This document shows, piece by piece, positions 31,872 to 42,652 of a stretch of 64,000 nt of DNA. The stretch's first letter is position 1. Every line of letters begins with the position of its first letter. The stretch is from Corynespora cassiicola (lineage: Eukaryota > Ascomycota > Dothideomycetes > Pleosporales > Corynesporascaceae). The stretch spans positions 4,154,001 through 4,218,000 of the forward strand of contig JAEUWY010000001.1 of the NCBI GenBank assembly GCA_022059125.1, in the 5' to 3' direction. The notes beneath the pieces were generated by a model that saw nothing but the letters and a program-made list of their open reading frames with translations, was not told where the DNA came from and did no database searches. The position numbers and the translations under genes were made by a program.

Positions 31872-33381
31872 ATGCCACTGCTCCCCATGCCAGGCTCCCC
31901 CGCTGCCTCGTGGGCCCTCTACCGCGCGCGCCTCAAGCACATCTTCGACGGCGCTGATCCGCGCGTGTGTGCTGCCTTCTGGCTGTTTGGTATGTTGTTG
32001 CTTTTCACCCTCGTCGTCCGTCTTGCCCGTCCTGCCCGTCTTGTCCGCGTTGGCTCACACCGCTGCTGCAGGCCTCATCAACAATGTGCTCTACGTCATC
32101 ATCCTCTCGGCTGCCCTCGACCTCGTCGGCCCTGGCGTCCCCAAGGGCCTTGTCCTGCTCGCCGACGTGATCCCCTCTTTCATAACCAAGCTGTGTGCGC
32201 CCTACTTCATCCACAAGATCCCCTACGGCACCCGCATCGTCGCCTTCTGTGCCGTGTCTGCATGTGGCATGCTTGTGATCGCTCTGACCCCTGCCCTGCA
32301 GGACTCGGGCACAATCGCTATAAAGATGTGTGGAGTCATGCTGGCCAGCCTGAGCAGCGGAGGCGGCGAGCTCAGCTTCCTGGGCCTCACCCACTACTAC
32401 GGCCACTTCGCCCTGGCTTCGTGGGGTAGCGGTACTGGCGGAGCCGGTTTGATTGGGGCAGGGGCCTATGCCATCGCGACAACCACCCTGGAGATCAGCC
32501 CTCGCACCAGCCTGCTTGCCTTTTCCTTCTTGCCCGTGATCATGCTCGTCAGCTTCTTCGTCATCCTGCCACGAGGGCCACTCCAAGCATCAGCCAAATA
32601 CGCTGGCTACGAGGCCATTGACCATGACGGCCAGGACCATGAAGAGGACACCGACACGCCTGAGCACCGCTTGGAGCATGAAGAGCACGAGGGCCTTCTC
32701 TCTTCGTCCCTGCACTCATCCTCACGCCGCAGCTTCACCCAAAACCCCAAGAATGGCGTGCATCGGGCATGGGGCAGCTTTAGAGCCAACCTGAAGCGAT
32801 CCCAGGGGCTATTCTTTCCCTAGTATGTGATGTCAGCCCGCCCAACACCTCTAGCCAGCTAACATGCCCGCAGCATGCTTCCTCTGCTACTCGTGTACAT
32901 TGCCGAATACACCATCAACCAGGGGGTCGCCCCCACGCTCCTATTTCCGCTAGCGTCTAGCCCATTTGCCGAGTACAGGTCGTTCTATTCGACATACAAC
33001 GCCATTTACCAGGTCGGAGTTTTCATCTCGCGATCTTCGACGCCCTTCTTCCGCGTCCACCACCTGTACCTCCCCTCCTTCCTCCAAGTCGCCAACCTCA
33101 TTCTCCTCACATTGCATGCCATGTTCAACTTCATCCCCCACTTCTACATTGTGTGCATCATCATATTTTGGGAGGGCTTGCTAGGCGGGCTGGTTTATGT
33201 CAGCACATTCGCTGAGATTACGGACAATGTGCCAAAGCAAGACCGCGAATTCAGTCTGGGGGCTACGAGCGTAAGCGATTCGGGAGGTATTTGCATCGCT
33301 GGATTCGTGTCCATGGCATTTGAGACGTTCTTGTGTAGATGGCAGGTAGACCACGGCCGCAACTACTGCAAAATGCAGTAA
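31872..33381 (+). CDS. CLN3: Battenin/CLN3 homologue (yeast Btn1)
   Basis: Exons 31872-31989, 32072-32822 and 32874-33381 give 458 residues with about 10-11 hydrophobic segments. Family-specific stretches are [19 protein letters not shown] at the first helix, the [15 protein letters not shown] block, an acidic His/Glu-rich cytosolic loop (~residues 225-275) and [18 protein letters not shown] near the end. CLN3/Btn1 is a vacuolar (lysosomal) membrane protein that affects vacuole pH, arginine transport and glycerophosphodiester export; loss of the human gene causes juvenile Batten disease. Introns are GTATGT..GCAG. The ATG at 31872 is in frame with a second at 31887; I chose the first. It is divergent from RXT3. 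Confidence 0.94.
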
Positions 33382-33567
33382 TGCACTGTCCTTGAGCATC
33401 AGAGCATTGCTCAACGAAGGAAATGGCAGTGCTCCTTATCCTGGATTTTTGGCATGTCGCATACCAAATGAGATGAACAAAGTAGATTGATTTTCGTGAA
33501 TCACCTAGAGTACACAATCCCTTCTTTCACCTCCGCAGTCCGTCCGCGGTCTACAAGATTGCTATAT

Positions 33568-34436
33568 TTACAAAGAGTCCTTGAGGAGCTTGTTCATCTT
33601 GGCCATCTTGGACGAGACGGACAGATCAATGGTACGGTCGCCAATCTCAACAATCAATCCACCGCGGATATCGGGGTTAACCTTGGGGACGACCTTGAGC
33701 TTCTGGCCCTGGCCGACGTACTGAGACTTGCTGACTGCGGACTCGAGGCGGTTAAGGGTGCGGTTGTCGAGAGGCTGCAACTTCAATTAGCACAATAGTC
33801 CAGCATCCTTGCAATTGTCGGGCGGGTTCCGCAAACATACAGCAGCGCTGGTGACGGTGAGTTCGACCTCTCCCCTGGCGGCGCCCATCAGGATGGCGAA
33901 CTTCTCAACAACGCCCTCCAGAGAGCCCAGCCTGTTGTTCTCGGCGAGCGTGGTGAGGAAGTTCTTCACGATGCCCTCCTTGTCCTGACCACCGAGGTGC
34001 TTCTGGAGCTCTGCCACAATCTGTTCCTTGTCCGAGGCGGTCAGGGTCGGAGCACCGAGGACAGAAGCAAGCTTAGCATCCTTCTTGAAGACGGTGGAGA
34101 GGGTCTCGAGCGACTTGGCTGTGGGCTCGAGGGTCGACGTCTTTGCGGCCGCGGTGTACTAGACAAGGCAAAAATGTTAGCCCAGCTCATCATCTCGCAA
34201 TTGGGCGCGCTTCCATCGCCCGGTCATCACGCAACTCGGAGATGGGGACCAATTGGACGTACGAGAGCGCTGGCATAGGTTCCATCAACGCCAAAGAGGG
34301 CGACCGGAGGCTTCGTCGACTGGCTGCTCGGTGCAGCGGCCGCGGCATAGCTCCGGGTTGCGGCAAAGCGGGCGGCAATGGGGGTGCGGGGAGCACTGGC
34401 CCGCAGAGCGGTACTGAAAGCGCGAGCTGCGGACAT
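33568..34436 (-). CDS. ATP5: ATP synthase subunit 5 (OSCP)
   Basis: Minus-strand exons 34263-34436, 33841-34158 and 33568-33774 give 232 residues. The first ~30 residues (MSAARAFSTALRASAPRTPIAARFAATR) are an Arg/Ser/Ala presequence. The body shows the OSCP/delta pattern: VALFGVDGTYASALY, FLTTLAENNRL, and the C-terminal PDIRGGLIVEIGDRTIDLSVSSKMAKMNKLL block. OSCP links the peripheral stalk to the top of F1 in the mitochondrial ATP synthase. Intron donors are GTACGT and GTATGT. The gene converges on CLN3 with 186 bases between stop codons. Confidence 0.96.
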
Positions 34437-35728
34437 GGTGGGCAGAGAGGAGATGGATTGCGGGATGGTGGAGCTTCGGGAGGTGCAAAGGGCTGGCGGG
34501 TGAAGTTGAGAGATTCTCGGATGCTAGAAGCTTGGCGGGAGGTGGTGGCCCGAGCGTCCCATCTCTCCAGTTCAGATCCTTGGGTTCGACCATCGACATC
34601 AGACAACGAGGTTCTTCCTTTGCTATATCACAGCCCCCAATGCTATGTATCAATTATGACGATGATTTTATTATAATCGATTGCTTTGTGATAGAGAAAT
34701 GTTCTTTACGCGCTATCAACGTCTTCTATTCCCTATCTGAAAGGGGTTTAGTGACAACCAAACCACTTCTGCTAAGTCCAAACGCATTGTATTAATATAA
34801 CTTCATTTATGATGCTCATTCATGTCTAATGCACAGATAGCTGTAGACAGAAGGAATATCTGCGATGGCTGGTTCTAGGAATCGAAGTTCTTGACATGAT
34901 CCTTTTTCGGATGACAAATACACAGAGAGGCGCACCTGTAGTAAGGGTGTGCAGGCTTCCCTTTGGTTAAAGCAACGAACCCATCGTATCTACATATTTC
35001 AAAGAAAATACTCTTCAGTCGGACTAGTATGACTGTAAACAAGCATAATGGTTCATGTGTATTATTTCACAGCATTACCTAGAGAAGATCTCTGTCCTTG
35101 CAGATCTTGCAAGAACATACTTAAATTCAAGTTATTAAATCAGCCTTGAAAAAGGCAGAATCATGCGATGGTAGCCACCTATACTATACATGAAACTCGT
35201 TGATATTATCTCAATATGGCAGAAAATGTCAGGGCCTATATTCAAAATATGAAGAGCTTGATAGGGTTTGTTACACTAGATATGGCAGCTGTCGCTCTGC
35301 CCGAATAACATATGCTTCTCTACAGCCGTATGCACACTCGGTAACGATGTGCAAAAATGAGGATCATGGTACTATTAGACGACCAGCCAATGTGTGATGT
35401 TTTGTACAAATATTTATCCCTTGGATTCATTACCAAGTAGTCTGGATTACCGAGGCCCAGCCATTTCGTAAAATAAATGCTTGATCAAGCCAACCATGCG
35501 AGAACACTGAACCAAATGCCTTTCAAAACCAGGATGAATGGTGTTGGCCTGGACTTATGTTCTGCCTCCGTGGCTCATGCGGAAGACTGTCGACCGCATT
35601 ACTATCCTGGATTCTTACGTCTTGCCACATCGTAGGAGGGTGCTGTCCTTGTGAATAATTTTCTGATGCTGGCGCGATCCTCGGAAGTTATCAAGTAGCT
35701 CCTGACATTGCTGTTCTGTGCCCTCGGA
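34437..35728. other. AT-rich gap, no gene seen
   Basis: About 1.3 kb. The first 200 bases are ordinary and should hold the ATP5 promoter; from ~34640 to the end the DNA is AT-rich and continues into the DUF262 gene. No conserved frame, RNA gene or terminal repeat is seen. It may contain a degraded repeat. Confidence 0.5.
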
Positions 35729-38127
35729 TTACTGGTCTGTGTCGTCGGTAAGGTCGATGACTTCAGCTTTCGAGTCCATTTTAGAAGTAGACATCTCTCG
35801 GGTGTGATATTTTGAGAATGTTGTTCGAGTGCGGCCAGGTGCAGACATTTGTTCCAGTTTGTCGCGGGTTCGTAATCTCCGTGGCGATGCTGACTTGTCG
35901 ATCGATGAACGTGGCATTGGAACGGCCCCTGCTATTGCAATTCGATTTTCCGCCCGGGAATCTGTATTCACGGAATGTGATCCAACATATGAATAGCTAT
36001 TGGCATTTGGTTGTGACCAGACGGAGAATGTAGGTGACGGATAGCCTGATACTGGAGTCGTAGCCATAGGCGCAGTCGGAACATGGTGTATTGTATAGCC
36101 AATAGCATCTGTTACTTGCGGTAGGCTAGACATGTTGTTGTATGCCTGGTTCGGAGCCATGGATGCAGATGGTGCTCTGTAGCTGTTGAGTTCTGCTATC
36201 CGATTTTGGCGGGCTTGGATGGGAGTCAATGATGGATTTTGAGCGAGATTACTTGACATCTTCATCGACGGATCCACATACGTGCAATTGGAGGCAAAGT
36301 TTCCATATTGAATTAGGCTATCGGAAGACATTGCAGACACTCGAGATGGGTCTGATGCCGCGGAAGAGATCAGGTGGGCTTCTGACATATCTGGGGGAGT
36401 TGTTTTGTCTGAAACAGTAACAGTATTTTGGGAAGAACGTAGAAACAACGGGGGCGGACGAGATATCGGTGGCTCGACTCTCGCTATTTTGGAGGGATGC
36501 ATATCAGTCAATATTTCTTGACTACCTTGCGAGCCGTTTTGAGTTGGTGATGGGCCGATAGGTGCTTTGTTTGTCGGCATGATGTTTGATGACTTGTTCT
36601 TGGCTGGAGATCTTACTCGCTTCAAGCTCGTTAATACAGCTGATGGAGCTCCTTGTGCAGCATCAGCTACGCCAGATCCTTTGATAGATTTGTGAGACCT
36701 GTTTCTTTGTCGGATGGTGGTTGTATCGCCATGATTGCGAATTGCTCCTAGGTTGCTTATCCAATCCCATACAAACGTCCATGTAGTCTTGTTCTTTTTC
36801 AATTCAGTGAACCGCTTACGAAGCTCAATACGAAGAGCACGGGTATCTCCAATAAGGGCTGTGTTATCACGTGTGTCGGCATGCATAGAAATAAGCACAC
36901 TGACAGCGACCATCTCAATCGGAGCAAAGGTAGCAACATGCTTCAACCAATTGTCAGTGTTGCTGAATGTGTCGGGATGTTCTTCCACGAGTTCATCAAA
37001 CGTAGAGAAAACGCTCGAGAGATGTGATTTGATCCCATCGTCAGCGGCGCTTTTGTTTTCCACAAATCTATTCAAGGCGTTGGTGCCTGACTTGTGGACT
37101 GGAATTCCGTTTGTTGATGTCGGATGTTGGACCTCCACAATCTGACTGAAACAAGACAGAGCCTCTTGAAATACTTTTGTTTTTTGCTGATCCCTGCTGA
37201 GAGCGAATATAGATGGAAAATCAGCCAAAAAAAGCTTTGCCAACTCTTGCCATGGTCCTGAAGTAGCCCACAATCTCTCTGCCACAGAAAGCGAAACGCC
37301 CATTTGAACCCTAGCAAAAAGATCTTCTTCTTGAGCAGGAGAAAGATCTTTGAATTCATAACAAATGAATTTCTTGGCGAGGAATTCTTTCTGCATTTCT
37401 GGTGGTAAAATTCGTTGTCGACGGGTATTAAACGTGTTTGTGAACCACCACTTCTCTCCGCGATGATCGTGGCAGGGGATTTCGCCTATGACGAAGGCCT
37501 TTACAGACGATAGACGCTGCTTCCCATCCACACACACTCCTAATTCGCGAGACTTCCAGTTTAGGATGATGGGAGGAATATAGAAATTTTCCGCAAACGG
37601 TGAGCTACGTTTACTTCTTTAAAGCATTCAGATCACTTACCCATCAACGAATTTATAAGGCCCGTCATCCTATCAGCTAACATGTTGTCAGTGCATTAGA
37701 CAAAACGGGCTATTTATCTTACGCTTCCAAATAATCCCTCGTTGATACTCCGGTTCTATCTCAATGCTTTTCTCGTCAAGTCTTTCTGTGTTTGCATTAG
37801 AAAGCCTCGTCAGAATCTGCGCTAATAAATACACTGACTGATTACTTTTTCCAGGGATAGTTCCGAGACTTGGGGCTCGGAAAGTTGAGGCCGCGGCTGG
37901 TAGTGGCCATTGTCATCCTCGGACGATTCTTCCGAGCACTCGTCTCCTTCGTCATCTTCGACTTCCATCTGCGGTTGAAGGCTATCAAAGCCTGTAGCCC
38001 CTAGGCGACTGGATGCAGAAATCATTATCCGGCCTGGAAGCCCTGGCATGCTGGCTGGGACGTTGTATGGCTGATGTATAAACGGGCTGATGTTGCTAGC
38101 GTTTCCAAGGTTGTAAGCCAAGCACAT
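35729..38127 (-). CDS. DUF262/GmrSD-like (ParB-fold) protein
   Basis: Best minus-strand exons are 37839-38127, 37723-37785, 37641-37676 and 35729-37590, about 749 residues. The DUF262 signature runs across the exons: EIEPEYQRGIIWK, then RMTGLINSLM, then ENFYIPPIIL and VCVDGKQRLSSVKAF, followed by a helical region and a long Ser/Pro/Asn-rich tail ending EVIDLTDDTD, which looks like a SUMO-interacting motif. DUF262 is a ParB-like nucleotide-binding fold known from the bacterial GmrSD restriction enzyme; fungal versions have no known role. Intron 37786-37838 has donor GTCAGT, branch TTCTAATGC and acceptor ACAG and keeps phase. The third intron is odd: GTAAGT, branch GCTCAC, but it must end GCGG instead of GCAG. 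The gene sits in AT-rich DNA unlike its neighbours. The exact start is uncertain (38127, 38049 or later). Confidence 0.7.
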
Positions 38128-38525
38128 CGCGAACTAGCCTCTTCTGTCTTAGCGCAATATATAATGACCTGGGAACGTAAGGGGAGACACATTATCTCTC
38201 CGTTCACCCAGGTACAGGAAGGAAACACAGCACCTTCTGCCTAGTAAAAGGAAAAGAAAGTAAGATATATCATATTGAATAGGCAAAAACTTTTACAGAA
38301 TCAAAAAGCAGGGAACAATGCCTCGCATTATGTATCCTTCAAAAAGTGGGGTCACACGGTTGCAAGAAGTAGCTTGATGCTGGACGGAGTTAGCTGATAG
38401 CCAACAAAGTTGAAAGAATTCCATAATATGATCCAGCAAACAGAGTTTAACCTGGTGTCTTATCTGATAGGTGTACTGTTTGCTATACTACAATACACGC
38501 ACTAAAAACACCTGGTGATTCGCCT
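38128..38525. other. Gap between DUF262 gene and IPI1
   Basis: About 400 AT-rich bases with the DUF262 promoter side and the IPI1 3' end. No feature seen. Confidence 0.45.
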
Positions 38526-39630
38526 CTATTTGTTTTGGTAATCGGCCATACCCTCCCTGACGATTTTTAGGAGTTGGGCAGCGGCGCGACCCAATTCGCC
38601 GCCTCCCTTCGTTGCCTGCTCGAGCCCGGCGACGACCGCAGCCTCTGCTCGGTCATGGAAGATCCTTTGACGATCCTCCCTGTCCTCATACATTTCTGTC
38701 TCCTCATCTCTAGGGGCACCAAACAAATTCAGTTGAGCGTAAACATTCGATCGCTCCGACAGGACGTGATGCTCGGCTTGCCAAAGTGGAAAACACCTGC
38801 TTCCAGCGTCCATCAATCGCACGGCTTGTGGCTGCGCCAACCCAGCCTTCAGGAAGGAAGCCAGTGCATTCATCTGCTTGACCTGAACTTTAGAGTCTCC
38901 ACCCGTCTTACCAAGCGGTTTTGGGGCAGACCATTTACCAGACGTCTCACTCTGCCATCCGAGGAGGCCCAGGAAACACTTGAGCATTTTCACCCAACCC
39001 CCGGCGCAGCTGACCACTTCATGGCCTGCAACTCTCAACAACCATTCCAATACATCCAGGGCAAAGACACGGATCTCGCCAGCCAAATGAGTCATACCAG
39101 CACGGGTATGAAGGAGCAGCTGATCACTGTGGCTGGCAATGTCGACGTCGGGCAAGGTCTGAAGCAGTTTCAGGAGCTGCTGGCGTACGCCATTGGAACC
39201 GTCCAGAATTAGTCTTTGCGCAGTGGGGATAACGACAGAAGCCGGTTGCGGCAGCGGGGCTCCACTGGAAACGCTGGCAAAGGCCGTGGTCAGAAAAGCC
39301 AGCGATTCACGCCTTTGCGAATCTGATTTATGAGTGAGCAGCCCCAGATGGTGCGCGCATTGTGCTTCGACCGTGGGTGCATTTGTTGAAAGAGACTGTT
39401 GCTTTAACGCAATGGCTTTCACGAGTCAGTGACGGATGGTGGAATTTTAGATATGGACATTACCTTTTGCTCTGAAGCTCGTATCTGTAGCATTTGCCGC
39501 TTTTGGCTTCGCCTTTCCGACTTTCAATTTGGGTTTCTATAGCTTGTCAGTAGAAGGCATGATGCCACGCATCGCCACGAACCTGGAAATCCTTCTTCTT
39601 TTCCTTCTTCTTTTTGGCGCTGGCACCCAT
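38526..39630 (-). CDS. IPI1: Pre-rRNA-processing protein IPI1
   Basis: Minus-strand exons 39583-39630, 39464-39536 and 38526-39415 give 336 residues. The first exon codes MGASAKKKKEKKKDFQ, a basic start typical of Ipi1/TEX10, followed by KPKLKVGKAKPKAANATDTSFRAKAI, then alpha-helical HEAT-like repeats (HLGLLTHKSDSQRRESLAFLTT, RQQLLKLLQTLP, EIRVFALDVLEWLL). Ipi1 works with Ipi3 and Rix1 in the Rix1 complex, needed to remove ITS2 and mature the 60S subunit in the nucleus, and it also links to DNA replication in yeast. Splice donors GTTCGT and GTAATG are slightly weak, but phase and protein fit. Confidence 0.9.
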
Positions 39631-39986
39631 GTCTGCCTTTTCAACCGCTGTCGAGGTGTTTGCTCCAGAGAATGTGGTAGAGACTTGATGTCGTAGGAAG
39701 CATGAATGCTAGGAAGACCGTTTACATGGGAACCACTGGCGGCAGTCGTGTCCAGGCTGGTGTTGTCCTTCATGGGATGGCAAAAGAAAATTATTGGAGC
39801 CAGAGCTTGAGGTCTTAGTTCAGCATCCGACTCCACCAGTCTATTTTTGGACTAGCGCACATTTACTCTTGGCAGCAACCGGTGGCTTTGCTGTGCGACG
39901 AAGGCGCCTCGGGCAAACACGTCGGCCCCTCCGCACAGCTGCGACAAGCTGAGAGCAACTCTACGCGCAATTCCGACCACTCCACC
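39631..39986. other. Shared promoter of IPI1 and the roadblock gene
   Basis: About 360 bases between two divergent start codons. No coding feature. Compact enough for a bidirectional promoter. Confidence 0.5.
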
Positions 39987-40496
39987 ATGGCCCAGCCTGC
40001 AGTAAGGGTACCCATATTGGCATATGCACACATCACTAACATAGGGGCAGTCAGACGAGACGCTCTCGCTGCTCACGCGGCTGAGCCAGAAGCCTGGCGT
40101 CCAGAGCACTCTGATTCTCTCTCGCGATACTGGAGCCATCGTGCGCACGTCCGGCCTGATCTCCAACAGTGCGTCTGCGAATCCGAACAGCACGCTCCCT
40201 GCTTCTACCGAAACTGCGCCGGATGGCTATGCAAACGGCAGGAAGGAAAGCGGCATACACAGTGCCGAGGACGTGGCCAGTATGGTATGGTCATTCCTGG
40301 GGGCCGCCGGAAATCTCGTCGGCGGGCTGGACAAGGAGGACGAAGTCAAACTGTTGCGCCTGAGGACGAAGAAGAACGAACTAGTTATTGTACCAGGTAC
40401 GTGCAAGAGCATTCGCTGGCCCGAGCTATCTGAACCTAATGCGCAAAAGACTCCAAGTTCATACTCGTGGTCATACACGACACACCACCCGCATGA
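39987..40496 (+). CDS. Roadblock/LC7 dynein light chain
   Basis: Exon 39987-40001 (MAQPA), exon 40051-40396 and exon 40450-40496 give 135 residues. The fold signature is LLTRLSQKPGVQSTLILSRDTGAIVRTSGL at the start and KNELVIVPDSKFILVVIHDTPPA at the end, the second part crossing the last intron (donor GTACGT, acceptor AAAAG). Roadblock proteins dimerise on the dynein intermediate chain and also act as GTPase-regulating scaffolds. The acceptor of intron 1 could be 40044 or 40050; I prefer 40050 because the CTAAC branch point lies at a normal distance. A loop of ~35 residues (~48-82) is longer than in animal proteins. Confidence 0.9.
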
Positions 40497-40582
40497 TGAG
40501 ATTTAGAGCACCTTGCCAGAGTCCCTCGGTGTGGGTTTCGGTCGGCGTTTGAATGATACCCCCTTGATCCAGAATTGAATCC

Positions 40583-41210
40583 TCACCAATGAGCCTCACT
40601 GATGTCCACGTCGTTTACGTTGACACCGTCTTTGAACCACCGCTCTGCCCAGGGCGTCAACATCTACATGGATTATCGAAACCTGGCTGAATACTCACCA
40701 GATTCGTTGATGTTCACATCGTTACCGCTCATCTGGCGTTTGCGCATTTTGCCATCTTCCGCAAAAGTCCAGTCTTCGAGACCATAGCAGCGCTTCCCTG
40801 GGGTACGGGAATAGAGTCAGCCATTTGCCCTGGCGCTGGATGCTGGTCGGTGTGTTGGCTTTACTTACATTTCATCCCATCATGAGCGTCCTGATACTCG
40901 TACCAGAACTGGACAGCAATCTTCTCGTCGGTAAACGCAAACAGCTCCTTCCGGAGGCGGTAATTCTTCTCCTTCTCCCACTTTTTCGTCAAGAACTGCT
41001 CAATGTCCGCTGTACCAGAGAGGAAGCTCGAGCGATTGCGCCATATGCTATCGGGAGTGTATGCGGTAGCGATCATTTTTGGATCCCTGCTGCTCTTAAT
41101 GGAAGCTCATTATGCAAGTCATAAACGCCTCACTGGCTATTCCAAAGGTCCTGTGCCTTCTTGACCTTGGCATGCGCCGATTCCTTGGTGAATGGGGGCG
41201 TAATAGACAT
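40583..41210 (-). CDS. DUF1348 (NTF2/SnoaL-like) protein
   Basis: Minus-strand exons 41134-41210, 40869-41086, 40699-40797 and 40583-40644 give 151 residues. Family-typical stretches are PPFTKESAHAKVKKAQDLWN, YTPDSIWRNRSSFLSG, WEKEKNYRLRKELFAFTDEKIAVQFWYE and RCYGLEDWTFAEDGKM, ending ISEAHW. DUF1348 is a small NTF2-like alpha+beta barrel found in bacteria and fungi; no enzyme activity is established. Donors are GTGAGG, GTAAGT and GTGAGT. The length matches the family. It converges on the roadblock gene with 86 bases between stop codons. Confidence 0.9.
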
Positions 41211-41869
41211 GGTGATGATTTGTGTGGTAGATAGTAGCAGTGAATATAGCGACAGCCTTACTATAGAGATGGCTTCGCTGACGGGCGTTTTATACTTTCT
41301 TTGGTTTCACTGATCATTGCGTAAGGATGAGATGGCATGATGGGCGCCAATGCCACAGCATCTGCTTAGTGATTTTCTCCGTCCTGCATTCCTCAGCTGC
41401 CCTACATCCTCTTAGCCTCACCTCTGCCTCATGTGTACGAGCAAGTGCGTATCCGCCTTCTTCTTTCTCCGCTCTTTCTCCGCGCGTTGGCGATGTAGCG
41501 ATGCCGACGGCATCCTGCGGGCCGATGCCGGATTAGTAACCAACAGGGGCTTCCCACCATGCCATCAGTCCAATGCGCGTGCGAGATTGTCCAGAGAATG
41601 ATTTGAGTTTCTGTGTGATCTGAGGCAGGGAAGAGACGTCCCGAGTACCACAATGGCTTCAACTTGCAGCATTATTAAGCCGTGATTCTCGTCGGCCAAT
41701 GGCTCCAACCACCGAGGGGTTGCGTCATTAGTGCCCCGCGCTCGCATCGAGCTTATGAGTGATTTGAGTTTACCTACCCCTCCAAGCCTGCAAGCTTCAT
41801 TTCAGTCCCTTCAAAACCCGCCCACTCCCCAGGCCTCCCCTATCATCTCCAAACCATCAATTGATCACA
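41211..41869. other. Divergent intergenic region
   Basis: About 660 bases between the DUF1348 and peroxiredoxin start codons; CT-rich in its second half, fitting the peroxiredoxin promoter. No gene seen. Confidence 0.5.
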
Positions 41870-42652
41870 ATGGCACCCCTTCAAGTCGGCGACAGCTTTC
41901 CCGAGGGAGTCAAGTTTGAGTGAGTGCTCCTCATGCAAGCTCCCGCGTACCCGCCTCTGTACCTGGCGCAGGGCTGAGGCACAGCTCGCAGAGGCAACGG
42001 CTAATGGGGTTAGGTGGGCTCCCATCACCGATTCCGACCCAACCGCCTGCGGCCTTCCCCAGGAATATGATGCCAGCAAGCAGTGGAAGGGCAAGAAGGT
42101 GGTCCTCTTCAGCGTTCCAGGTAACCTTGCCATTGCTCCGGTGCCTCATCGCCGAGCTAACTCACCACCCCAGGTGCCTTCACTCCTGGCTGCCAGGCCC
42201 GCCACCTTCCTCCTTACATCGAGAAGCTGAGCGAATTCAAGACCAAGGGCGTTGATGTCGTGGCCGTGATTGCTTCCAACGACTCTTGGGTTATGAACGC
42301 GTGGGGCAAAGTCAACGGCGTCAAGGGAGACGATTTTGTGAGTGCTTCCTCTTACTTCGGCTTGGCGTGGGAACCTTCTGACAGAGATGCGTAGCTCTTC
42401 CTCAGCGACACCAAGACCTTCTTCTCCAAGAACTACGGATGGGCTGCCGGCATGGGTGACCGTAACGGCCGTTGGGCCATGGTCATCGACAAGGACGGCA
42501 AGATCACCTATGCTGAGAATGAGAAGAGCCCTGGCGAGGTGTCGGTATGTTGACCCCCCCCCCCTCTCCAACAAACAAACTCTCGATTGTGTCATGGTCA
42601 GCTAACGACTATCCAGGTCTCGGGTGCCGAGGCCGTGCTTGCCAAGCTCTAG
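41870..42652 (+). CDS. Type II (PMP20/Asp f 3-like) peroxiredoxin
   Basis: Five exons (41870-41919, 42014-42120, 42174-42337, 42395-42544, 42617-42652) give 168 residues. The peroxidatic cysteine is Cys59 in PGAFTPGCQ; Cys29 in the [10 protein letters not shown] loop matches the second cysteine of Asp f 3-type enzymes. The family reduces H2O2 and organic peroxides using thioredoxin-like donors. The C-terminus is AKL, a tripeptide that fits the peroxisomal PTS1 signal, so the protein is probably at least partly peroxisomal, like yeast Pmp20 proteins. This depends on the last 36 nt exon, whose splice sites (GTATGT, ATCCAG) are strong. Intron 4 contains an 11-base C run. Many close homologues are human allergens. 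Confidence 0.94.

Noticed and set aside
37786..37860. Apparent frameshift in the 5' exons of the DUF262 gene
   Set aside because: Using donor GTCAGT at 37838 and acceptor ACAG at 37786 with a TTCTAATGC branch restores frame, so no lesion is needed there.
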